From Clostridiales bacterium (GTDB taxonomy: Bacteria > Bacillota > Clostridia > Lachnospirales > Lachnospiraceae), in contig JAJQBM010000260.1 in NCBI GenBank assembly GCA_021203285.1, positions 1 to 7,508 on the forward strand: a stretch of DNA of 7,508 bases, in the 5' to 3' direction. Shown here piece after piece: positions 1-5,931 of this stretch. Every line of letters begins with the position of its first letter. The first letter of the stretch is position 1. Position numbers and translations under genes: made by a program. A model generated the notes under the pieces. That model was not told where the DNA came from. It ran no database searches and worked only from the letters and a program-made list of their open reading frames with translations.

Positions 1-184
1 GCGGAAAAAACCGACTGGTATGCGCCTGCAGATCGAGATAAATATTCCGGTCATACACGGTCAGGTCTTTGCGCACATATATTTTTTTCGTCTCCGTGTG
101 CTGCACCAGCACAATATTTTCATGCGTGCTGATCCCGGCAATCTTTTTATAATAAGACAGCCGGCTTTCTTCTTGTAGTGTCAT
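1..184 (-). CDS. Protein-kinase-like protein, N-terminal fragment (cut by window edge)
   Basis: Only the first 61 codons are in the window; the gene continues beyond base 1. The visible protein begins MTLQEESRLSYYKKIA and continues through a beta-strand-like stretch with ILVQH-type residues (IVLVQH), then KKIYVRKDLTVYD. This resembles the N-lobe start of the Ser/Thr protein kinases common in Lachnospiraceae, in which a Y-V-x-K motif carries the ATP-binding lysine, here K39. The glycine loop is poorly conserved and the HRD and DFG motifs would lie outside the window, so activity cannot be judged. The ATG at 184-182 is chosen because the next upstream ATG in another frame stops at once; a GGGGA lies four bases before it, a weak ribosome site. 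It starts 21 bases after the metY stop on the same strand, suggesting co-transcription. Family assignment rests on pattern recognition of a short fragment. Confidence 0.6.
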   Translation of the reverse strand, partial: MTLQEESRLSYYKKIAGISTHENIVLVQHTETKKIYVRKDLTVYDRNIYLDLQAHTSRFFP

Positions 185-205
185 CGCATCCCCAGTATGA
201 TTTAT

Positions 206-1495
206 CTACGCGCGAACCGCCGCCAGTGCCTGCGCCACATCCGCGATAAGATCCTCCTTGTCCTCCAGTCCGCAGGACATGCGGATCATACCAGCCGGGA
301 TTCCGGCCTCGGCAAGCTGCTCATCGGTCATCTGCCGGTGCGTGGAGGTGGCCGGGTTCAGACAGCAGGTCCGGGCATCCGCCACATGCGTCTCGATCGC
401 CGCCAGCTTCAGCGCCATCATAAACTTCTCCGCCGCCGGGCGTCCGCCCTTCAGTTCAAAGGAGAGCACGCCGCAGCTTCCGTCCGAAAGGTACTTCTGC
501 GCCAGCTCGTAATAGGCGTCCCCCGGAAGCTCCGGGCAGATAACGGAGAGAACCTCCGGCTGTGCCTGCAGATACTCCGCGACCGCACGGGCATTCTCCA
601 CATGGCGCGGCATGCGCACATGGAGGGACTCCAGTCCCAGATTCAGGTAAAACGCATTCTGCGGCGACTGGATGCTGCCCAGATCGCGCATCAGCGTCGT
701 TGTGCACTTTGTGATAAAAGCTCCGCCCTGACCGAACTTCTCGGCAAAGGTGATGCCGTGATACGACTCATCCGGCGTCGTCAGTCCCGGAAACATATCC
801 GCATGGGCAAACCAGTCGAACTTCCCGCCGTCCACGATGGCTCCGCCAACTGCCACCCCGTGGCCGTCCATATACTTTGTCGTAGAGTGCGTGACGATAT
901 CCGCGCCCCACTCGATGGGCCGGCAGAATACCGGAGTCGGGAACGTATTATCCACAATCAGCGGCACGCCGTGGGCATGCGCCGCCTTCGCAAACTTCTC
1001 AATGTCAAGAACCGTCAGCGCAGGATTCGCGATCGTCTCCCCGAAAACTGCACGGGTATTCTCCCGGAACGCCGCGTTCAGTTCCTCCTCGGAGCAGTCC
1101 GGCGACACAAAGGTCGTCTCGATTCCCATCTTCGCCATCGTGACGGAGAGCAGGTTGAACGTTCCTCCGTAGATCGAGGAGGACGCCACGATATGGCTGC
1201 CGCACTCGCAGATATTAAAGAGCGCGAAAAAGTTCGCCGCCTGCCCGGAGGAAGTCAGCATTCCCGCCGTTCCGCCCTCCATGTCGGCGATCTTCGCCGC
1301 CACCATATCATTTGTCGGATTCTGCAGTCTTGTATAAAAATATCCGGCCTCCTCCAGATCAAAAAGCTTTCCCATCACCTCGCTGGTATCATAGCGAAAC
1401 GTCGTAGACTGAATAATCGGGATCTGCCTTGGCTCCCCGTTCGCCGGCCGGTAGCCCGACTGCACACACTTTGTGTTGATCTTATATTCGCTCAT
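206..1495 (-). CDS. metY: O-acetylhomoserine aminocarboxypropyltransferase (O-acetylhomoserine sulfhydrylase)
   Basis: A complete 429-residue cytosolic PLP enzyme of the Cys/Met metabolism family, the usual length for MetY. It would convert O-acetylhomoserine and sulfide to homocysteine and acetate, the direct-sulfhydrylation route to methionine. Visible marks, numbered from MSEYK: TRLQNPT (55-61), SSGQAA phosphate-binding turn (82-87), D182 in DNTFPTP that would pair with the PLP ring nitrogen, STTKYMDGHG with the Schiff-base lysine K207, and MIRMSCGLED near the C-terminus with the substrate-carboxylate arginine R405. The long insert around 240-275 (FPGLTTPDESYHG) is typical of MetY rather than of cystathionine gamma-synthases. 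An in-frame ATG exists at 1543, but the start at 1495 is preferred because GGGAGGAAAGAAG directly precedes it and the MetY homology begins there. This leaves 34 bases after the citrate synthase stop. No S-box or T-box is seen just upstream, consistent with an internal operon position. Confidence 0.92.
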   Translation of the reverse strand: MSEYKINTKCVQSGYRPANGEPRQIPIIQSTTFRYDTSEVMGKLFDLEEAGYFYTRLQNPTNDMVAAKIADMEGGTAGMLTSSGQAANFFALFNICECGSHIVASSSIYGGTFNLLSVTMAKMGIETTFVSPDCSEEELNAAFRENTRAVFGETIANPALTVLDIEKFAKAAHAHGVPLIVDNTFPTPVFCRPIEWGADIVTHSTTKYMDGHGVAVGGAIVDGGKFDWFAHADMFPGLTTPDESYHGITFAEKFGQGGAFITKCTTTLMRDLGSIQSPQNAFYLNLGLESLHVRMPRHVENARAVAEYLQAQPEVLSVICPELPGDAYYELAQKYLSDGSCGVLSFELKGGRPAAEKFMMALKLAAIETHVADARTCCLNPATSTHRQMTDEQLAEAGIPAGMIRMSCGLEDKEDLIADVAQALAAVRA

Positions 1496-1529
1496 CTTCT
1501 TTCCTCCCTCACTAAAATGAAACGCAAAG

Positions 1530-2918
1530 TTAACGATCCTCAATATTCACATACTCTTCATGCACCCCGACATACTTATACGCCGGACGGATAATCTTAC
1601 TTGCATTGATCAGCTCCTCCAGCCGGTGTGCGCTCCACCCCGGCATACGCGCGATCGCAAAAATCGGCGTAAACAGCTCCTCCGGGATCCCGAGCATACT
1701 GTAGACAAATCCGCTGTAGAAGTCCACATTCGCGCAGACATTCTTCTGTATGTTTCTCTGCTTCATGATCAACTGACCGGAAAGCCGCTCCACCAGATCA
1801 TAGAGGGCAAACTCCTCGGTCATTCCCTTCTCCTCCGCCAGCTTCTGCGCATATTTCTTCAGGATGACCTCACGGGGATCCGAGAGGGTATAGACCGCAT
1901 GCCCCATGCCGTAAATCAGGCCGGTATGATCAAACGCCTCTTTGTCCAGAATCTTCTGGAGATACGCACCCACCTCAGCCTCGCTCGTCCAATCGCTGAT
2001 ATGCTCCATAATGTCCGCAAACATATGCTGAACCTTCAGGTTTGCACCGCCGTGACGCGGTCCTTTCAGCGACCCTAAGGACGCCGCGATGGATGAATAG
2101 GTGTCTGTGCCGGTGGATGTCACCACATGCGTTGTAAAAGTGGAGTTGTTACCGCTGCCATGCTCCGCGTGGAGAATCAGCGCGACATCCAACACCCTTG
2201 CCTCGAGCGGCGTATACTTTCCGCTCGGCCGCAGCATCAGGAGAAAATTCTCCGCCAGTGACAGATGCCGTTCTGGATTGCGGATAAACAAGGTCTCACC
2301 ATTCCGGAAATGCCGATAGGCGTGATAAGAAAAAATCGCGATCAGCGGAAGCTTCGCAATCAGCTCCATGGTCTGGCGCAGCACATTCCCCGGCGTGATA
2401 TCGTCCGGGTTCCTGTCATAGGAATACAGCGTCAGAACGCATCGCTGCATGGCGTTCATGATATTCTGATTCGAAGCTTTCATAACCACATCACGGACAA
2501 ACCGCTGACTCAGCTCCTCCATCTGCGCCATAACTGGGAAAAACACATCCAGCTCCTTCTGGCTCGGCAGCTTTCCGAACATCAGCAGGTAAATCGTCTC
2601 CTCAAACCCGTACCGGCGGTCTCCGAGCCCGTCTATGATATCCATCACGTTGATTCCCTGATAGTAGAGCTTTCCGTCGGCCGGAATATTGCGGCCGTGA
2701 ACCAGTTCATACGCATTGACATCGGAAATCTCCGTCAGACCCGTCAGCACGCCCTTTCCGGACGAGTCACGCAACCCCCGCTTCACGTCATACTCAATAT
2801 ATAAGTTCGGATCGATGCCGTGATTCTTCATCAACTCCTGCTCCAGCGTAGCCATGTTGAAACGAAGATCGCCCATTTCTTCCAGACCGATCATCTCATT
2901 GTTGTTCTCAGCAAGCAT
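1530..2918 (-). CDS. gltA: Citrate synthase (citrate/2-methylcitrate synthase family)
   Basis: A complete 462-residue Si-type citrate synthase, condensing acetyl-CoA and oxaloacetate in the cytosol; in anaerobic Clostridia it mainly serves 2-oxoglutarate and glutamate synthesis. All three catalytic positions are visible: H253 in LHAEHGSGNNSTF, H289 in GPRHGGAN and D399 in VDFYSG. Substrate-binding GMGHAVYTLSDPR (337-349) and SAHR (429-432) are also present. The GHAVY form, with alanine where E. coli GltA has arginine, is what I recall from the longer Firmicutes subgroup rather than a defect. About 45 residues precede the conserved GLRD-GVLTGLTEIS start; this N-terminal extension fits that subgroup. 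The start is supported by AAAGGAGGT placed seven to eight bases before the ATG. It begins 20 bases after the sulfotransferase stop and its ribosome site fills that gap. Methylcitrate synthase activity cannot be excluded from sequence alone, but no prp genes are adjacent. Confidence 0.93.
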   Translation of the reverse strand: MLAENNNEMIGLEEMGDLRFNMATLEQELMKNHGIDPNLYIEYDVKRGLRDSSGKGVLTGLTEISDVNAYELVHGRNIPADGKLYYQGINVMDIIDGLGDRRYGFEETIYLLMFGKLPSQKELDVFFPVMAQMEELSQRFVRDVVMKASNQNIMNAMQRCVLTLYSYDRNPDDITPGNVLRQTMELIAKLPLIAIFSYHAYRHFRNGETLFIRNPERHLSLAENFLLMLRPSGKYTPLEARVLDVALILHAEHGSGNNSTFTTHVVTSTGTDTYSSIAASLGSLKGPRHGGANLKVQHMFADIMEHISDWTSEAEVGAYLQKILDKEAFDHTGLIYGMGHAVYTLSDPREVILKKYAQKLAEEKGMTEEFALYDLVERLSGQLIMKQRNIQKNVCANVDFYSGFVYSMLGIPEELFTPIFAIARMPGWSAHRLEELINASKIIRPAYKYVGVHEEYVNIEDR

Positions 2919-2938
2919 CCGTGTACCTCCTTTTCCTG

Positions 2939-4042
2939 CTAATCCGTGATCATTTCATACCCGTAATGATCAAAATAAAACCCAAGCCTGCCGTTGATCT
3001 TGTCCCTCAGCGCAGGCTCAAGAGTAAACACATTTTTCTGGTAATTCTTCTGGCTCTCCAGATGTTCTTCAAAATACGGCCTCGCCTCCTCAAACCCTCC
3101 GATTTCGAGGCGGTCATAAATCATTTTCACATATCCGAGCGGATCCTTGCAAAAATCCTCATAGCAGATATCGATGCGGTCATCCTTCGGCAGATGATCC
3201 AGCTCTTTGAAAGCCTTCCTGTAAATGCGCTCGAAAAGCTCGATGGAGATATCCTCGATGGCCTCTCTGGGCGCCGGTGTATTCAGGCAGAGCAGCTCCA
3301 TCTCTTTCGTGAACATGTTGACCGTGGACATGATCACCTTGTACGGATTGCGGTAGATATTGATAAACTTTGCCTTCGGATAGCAGCGCTTCAGCTCCCC
3401 GATCCTGCAGGTATTTTCCGGGCTTTTCAGAAGGAGCGCCTTCCCCTTGCTGAGCCATGTCACCTTGCGCAGGATGTAATCATAAGCCTTCCACCACTCA
3501 CGCTGCCGGGTCTCATCCTGCTCGTCAATAAAGGCTGTCTCGATATATTTTGCGCCCTTCCCTCCGTCCGGGAAAACCAGCATATGGCTGATCGCCTGTG
3601 TGGAGATCGTCGCCTGGGCGAACACCTCCTCCATGGGGAGATTCAGCTCATACTCCATATTATCCATGGGACGGGCTCCCTTCAGGAGGCACTTCTGCAG
3701 CTTTTCCATCATGTGTTTCAGGAGAATGCAGTTATTGAATGTGACGGTCTTGACCGGATCAAACCACCCGTACTGCGGATCCCTCGTCAGAAGATTCTGC
3801 AGGAAGGTCGTGCCGGAACGCCAGTATCCCACAATATAAATCGGGCCTTTTTCAACTCGTGTCCTGCGAATCGGAATGTAAAAAATCAGCCACTCCATGA
3901 GGGCCGGAAGTCCCAGAACAAAGGTCACAAGTGTGATAAACCGCCCCTGTTTTTTGTTCGTGATCGGGTTCGTCCGTTTTAAACGAAGCCAGTTGTCAAA
4001 CCTGCATCCGAGCAGATTGTGTGACAGATTGATTTTTTCCAT
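2939..4042 (-). CDS. PAPS-dependent sulfotransferase family protein, probably membrane-associated
   Basis: A complete 367-residue protein of the bacterial sulfotransferase superfamily, which transfers sulfate from PAPS to an acceptor hydroxyl or amine. The 5'-phosphosulfate loop is at 67-83 (PIYIVGYWRSGTTFLQNLL); the form with W-R-S-G-T-T is typical of this bacterial group. RPMDNMEYELNLPMEE (124-139) is the conserved block after it. LLLKSP (203-208) precedes the 3'-phosphate site, FINIYRNPYKVIMS (226-239) with R231 and S239. A hydrophobic stretch at about 35-57 (FITLVTFVLGLPALMEWLIF, then YIP), flanked by basic residues, may anchor it to the inner face of the membrane. No signal peptide is seen. 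The acceptor cannot be predicted. The ATG at 4042 lacks a good Shine-Dalgarno sequence (only GGGTACG upstream), but the preceding residues MEKINLSHNLLGCRFDNW match the usual start of the family. It lies 57 bases after the lipoprotein stop and 20 bases before citrate synthase. Confidence 0.85.
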   Translation of the reverse strand: MEKINLSHNLLGCRFDNWLRLKRTNPITNKKQGRFITLVTFVLGLPALMEWLIFYIPIRRTRVEKGPIYIVGYWRSGTTFLQNLLTRDPQYGWFDPVKTVTFNNCILLKHMMEKLQKCLLKGARPMDNMEYELNLPMEEVFAQATISTQAISHMLVFPDGGKGAKYIETAFIDEQDETRQREWWKAYDYILRKVTWLSKGKALLLKSPENTCRIGELKRCYPKAKFINIYRNPYKVIMSTVNMFTKEMELLCLNTPAPREAIEDISIELFERIYRKAFKELDHLPKDDRIDICYEDFCKDPLGYVKMIYDRLEIGGFEEARPYFEEHLESQKNYQKNVFTLEPALRDKINGRLGFYFDHYGYEMITD

Positions 4043-4099
4043 AACTACGTACCCATTCTCTTATGTATTTGTAATGATTCAGAGCTATGTAAATGTATC

Positions 4100-5347
4100 T
4101 TACGAAAACAGTATCATCAATACCGCAAAATCCGTATTTTCAAAGTATTGCGCGGATGTCAGGCCGCTGCAATAATCGAACAGCCTGCCCTCTTCCGCAA
4201 AAAACTGCCTGGCCTCCCCGCACAACTCAGCGTTCGCAAACCGGATCTGCACCGCCTGCTGACCGCTCTCATATCCCGCACGGATGATCCCGCCGATCCG
4301 GTCGGGATCCCACTCTTCCACATACAGCCCCTCATGGATAAAATAATTATCCTCCGTTGCCGTACAGTCCGGCATAGAAATCTCCTCATCCGGCTCATGG
4401 GTCGTCAAAAGCATCTCCGTCGTCACGCAAAAATAATCATAATTGATATATTCGACGGTCGATGCCGACTCTTCGGCAGACTCCGTTTCGTCTCCGCTAA
4501 GCGTCATATACCGGGAATTCCCCCATGTAGTGTCGAGATAATAATACGCCCCGTCCATGAAGACCAGATTCCACGCATGCATTTCACCGTTTGCCACACC
4601 GGTCACCGTCGTACACGGAATTCCAAGCTGCTCCAAAAGGTATTGGGTCGCATAGGCATAGCCCTGACAGATGGTCTCATGGTTGACAAAGACGCTGATA
4701 ATGTTCTGGTTGTCCTCCGAATCGATCACATAGTCCACTTCACGGATCAGTGTCTCATAGACATAGAGAACCTTGTCGAAATCGCTGCCGTCGGCGGGAA
4801 CGCCCTCCAGCATCCGCGCGGCTTCCGCATCGATCTGCGCCTGCAGCACGTCCTGCTCCTCCGCCGTCATCGAATAAACCGGCGTGATCTCGATGGAGAC
4901 AACCTCGCCGTCTCTGCTGTTCGTCACATACTCCATCTGCTCCAGCCAGAAAATATTGCAGTAGTCGCAGCGGATCGCCTGATAGGCCCGGCTCATCACC
5001 TCGACATCCAGAGCGGAAATCCGTCTCTCTTCTTCCCGGTTCAGCAGTGCGTAGACGATCTCATCATAGACTGCCTTTTCCTCGTCATCCAGCGTCTGAT
5101 AGGCATACCGTTCCTCCGACACGCTCTCCACCGCCGGCTGTTCGCTCTCCTCCGGTGCCGACTGCTGCGATTCTGACAGTTCCGGAGCCGCAGATTCAAA
5201 ATACCCTGATATCTGCTCCTCCAGCCCGGCACATCCGGACAAGGCCACCGCTGCCGCAGCCAGAAGCGCCGCCAAACATATCTTTGCTTTGCTTTTTATT
5301 AATAAAATCTGAATCTCCTGAACCTCTCCGGCTATTGCTTTTCTCAC
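4100..5347 (-). CDS. Lipoprotein with transglutaminase-like (papain-fold) domain
   Basis: Up to 415 residues, numbered here from a GTG at 5347. A basic, hydrophobic segment (KSKAKICLAALLAAAAVALSG, about 18-38) ends in the lipobox LSGC, so C39 would be lipidated and the protein displayed on the outer face of the membrane. A Ser/Glu/Pro-rich linker (about 50-80) follows, then a helical region, then a transglutaminase-like core: C227 in ETICQGYAYATQYLL, H257 in MHAWNLV and D272 in YYLDTTWG form the complete Cys-His-Asp triad. Such domains act as peptidases, cross-linkers or amidases; the substrate is unknown. An acidic insert (DETESAEESAS, 286-296) follows the triad, and residues 320-415 match nothing I recognise. 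The start is uncertain. GTG 5347 has no good ribosome site and gives an over-long signal peptide; AGGAG at 5319-5315 sits six bases before an in-frame ATT at 5308, which would give a normal signal peptide. No in-frame ATG exists. Confidence 0.85.
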   Translation of the reverse strand: MRKAIAGEVQEIQILLIKSKAKICLAALLAAAAVALSGCAGLEEQISGYFESAAPELSESQQSAPEESEQPAVESVSEERYAYQTLDDEEKAVYDEIVYALLNREEERRISALDVEVMSRAYQAIRCDYCNIFWLEQMEYVTNSRDGEVVSIEITPVYSMTAEEQDVLQAQIDAEAARMLEGVPADGSDFDKVLYVYETLIREVDYVIDSEDNQNIISVFVNHETICQGYAYATQYLLEQLGIPCTTVTGVANGEMHAWNLVFMDGAYYYLDTTWGNSRYMTLSGDETESAEESASTVEYINYDYFCVTTEMLLTTHEPDEEISMPDCTATEDNYFIHEGLYVEEWDPDRIGGIIRAGYESGQQAVQIRFANAELCGEARQFFAEEGRLFDYCSGLTSAQYFENTDFAVLMILFS

Positions 5348-5363
5348 GGGATACTTCTATAAT
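5335..5363 (+). promoter_or_regulatory. Putative sigma-A promoter for the DUF5721 gene
   Basis: A perfect TATAAT at 5358-5363 lies 17 bases after TTGCTT at 5335-5340, which matches TTGACA in three positions. Transcription would start near 5370, giving a leader of about 50 bases before the ATG at 5422. The -35 element overlaps the first codons of the lipoprotein gene if that gene starts at GTG 5347. Confidence 0.5.
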
Positions 5364-5388
5364 AAAAGTACCGCATATTGAATCATAA
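5359..5388 (-). promoter_or_regulatory. Putative minus-strand promoter for the lipoprotein gene
   Basis: On the minus strand TATTAT (5364-5359) differs from consensus at one base and lies 18 bases after TTATGA (5388-5383), a weak -35. It overlaps the plus-strand TATAAT almost completely. Transcription would begin near 5352, only about five bases before the GTG at 5347, which argues that translation of the lipoprotein starts further downstream. Confidence 0.35.
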
Positions 5389-5421
5389 CACAAATATCAT
5401 CTTTTGTGAACAGGAGTTTTT

Positions 5422-5925
5422 ATGGTAGCACTGCAAATCACAGAGATCGGCGCTCTCCTGGGTCGAATGCTGAAAGGCGACATGTTTGATCATTTTCTTC
5501 TGAAGGAGGCCGCCGTCTCACACGCCTTTGACACGGTCATCGACGGCGCCCTCCGGGATTCCTTTTATACCGATGCGGAGCGGGAACAGCTCGGCCTGAG
5601 CGGCCTGCAGTACATCCCGTGGCCGCAGGTACGCCCGATCTGTCTGGATCTGCTCAAAGGAAACCGGAAACCGTCTTCCTTCCGGTTTCAGTTTCTGCTC
5701 GCCCCGCGGGATCAGGAAAAAACCATCGCAAAATCCGGCAGCAGCTTCGGCACGGAAGACATCACCGGCCTTTTCCTGAATCTGATCTACAAAAACGACA
5801 ACCTTGTATGTACCACCGGCATCTCCTACCGCACCTTCTCTCCGGATAAGTCTCTGGAGCAGGAATGGGACCGCCTCGCGGCACTCTTTTTAAAGCAGCA
5901 CGGCATCACCGTGGACAAACTGTAA
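5422..5925 (+). CDS. DUF5721 family protein, function unknown
   Basis: A complete 167-residue soluble protein that I recognise as resembling the DUF5721 family of Lachnospiraceae and relatives. No catalytic motif, signal peptide or membrane segment is visible. Conserved-looking blocks are FDHFLLKEA (residues 22-30), the central WPQVRPICLDLLKG (67-80) with following FRFQFLL, a GLFLNLIYKNDNLVCTTG strand pair (116-133), and a C-terminal FSPDKSLEQEWD motif followed by a short helix. The pattern suggests an alpha/beta protein with a hydrophobic beta sheet; any function would be a guess. The ATG is well supported: AGGAG at 5412-5416 lies five bases upstream and a TATAAT promoter precedes it. It stands alone on its strand in this window, diverging from the lipoprotein and converging on larC, with six bases between the two stops. 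Confidence 0.75.
   Translation: MVALQITEIGALLGRMLKGDMFDHFLLKEAAVSHAFDTVIDGALRDSFYTDAEREQLGLSGLQYIPWPQVRPICLDLLKGNRKPSSFRFQFLLAPRDQEKTIAKSGSSFGTEDITGLFLNLIYKNDNLVCTTGISYRTFSPDKSLEQEWDRLAALFLKQHGITVDKL
5660..5689. repeat. Perfect 10-bp inverted repeat inside the DUF5721 gene
   Basis: GAAACCGGAA (5660-5669) and TTCCGGTTTC (5680-5689) are exact reverse complements separated by a 10-base loop. It falls in codons for roughly residues 80-90. Neither side is followed by a T run, so it does not look like an intrinsic terminator. It may be a chance result of codon choice. Confidence 0.4.
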
Positions 5926-5931
5926 CTCCTC

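Noticed and set aside
1496..1543. Upstream in-frame ATG for metY at 1543
   Set aside because: It would overlap citrate synthase, and the strong GGAGG-type site lies after it, directly before the ATG at 1495 where MetY similarity begins.
197..1594. Long plus-strand open frame (465 codons) opposite metY
   Set aside because: It mirrors metY in another frame, is very rich in Arg, His and Leu with no recognisable domain, and has no ribosome site; it results from G/C-rich third positions in the real gene.
2921..3982. Long plus-strand open frame (353 codons) opposite the sulfotransferase
   Set aside because: Antisense shadow with no known motif; the minus strand encodes clear PAPS-binding motifs.
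4043..4099. Promoter or riboswitch between the lipoprotein and sulfotransferase
   Set aside because: TTTACA and TACATA are present on the minus strand but 20 bases apart; 57 bases is too short for a known sulfur riboswitch and no hairpin is visible.
4463..4478. Hairpin TGCCGA-CTCT-TCGGCA as a possible terminator
   Set aside because: It is inside the lipoprotein coding sequence in the acidic insert and no T run follows on either strand.
4148..5176. Plus-strand open frame opposite the lipoprotein gene
   Set aside because: Arg/His/Leu-rich antisense shadow; the minus strand has a lipobox and a complete catalytic triad.
5196..5393. Small minus-strand open frame with an ATG overlapping the lipoprotein start
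   Set aside because: Low-complexity Gly/Ser composition and out of frame with the lipoprotein; no supporting ribosome site, so treated as a shadow.
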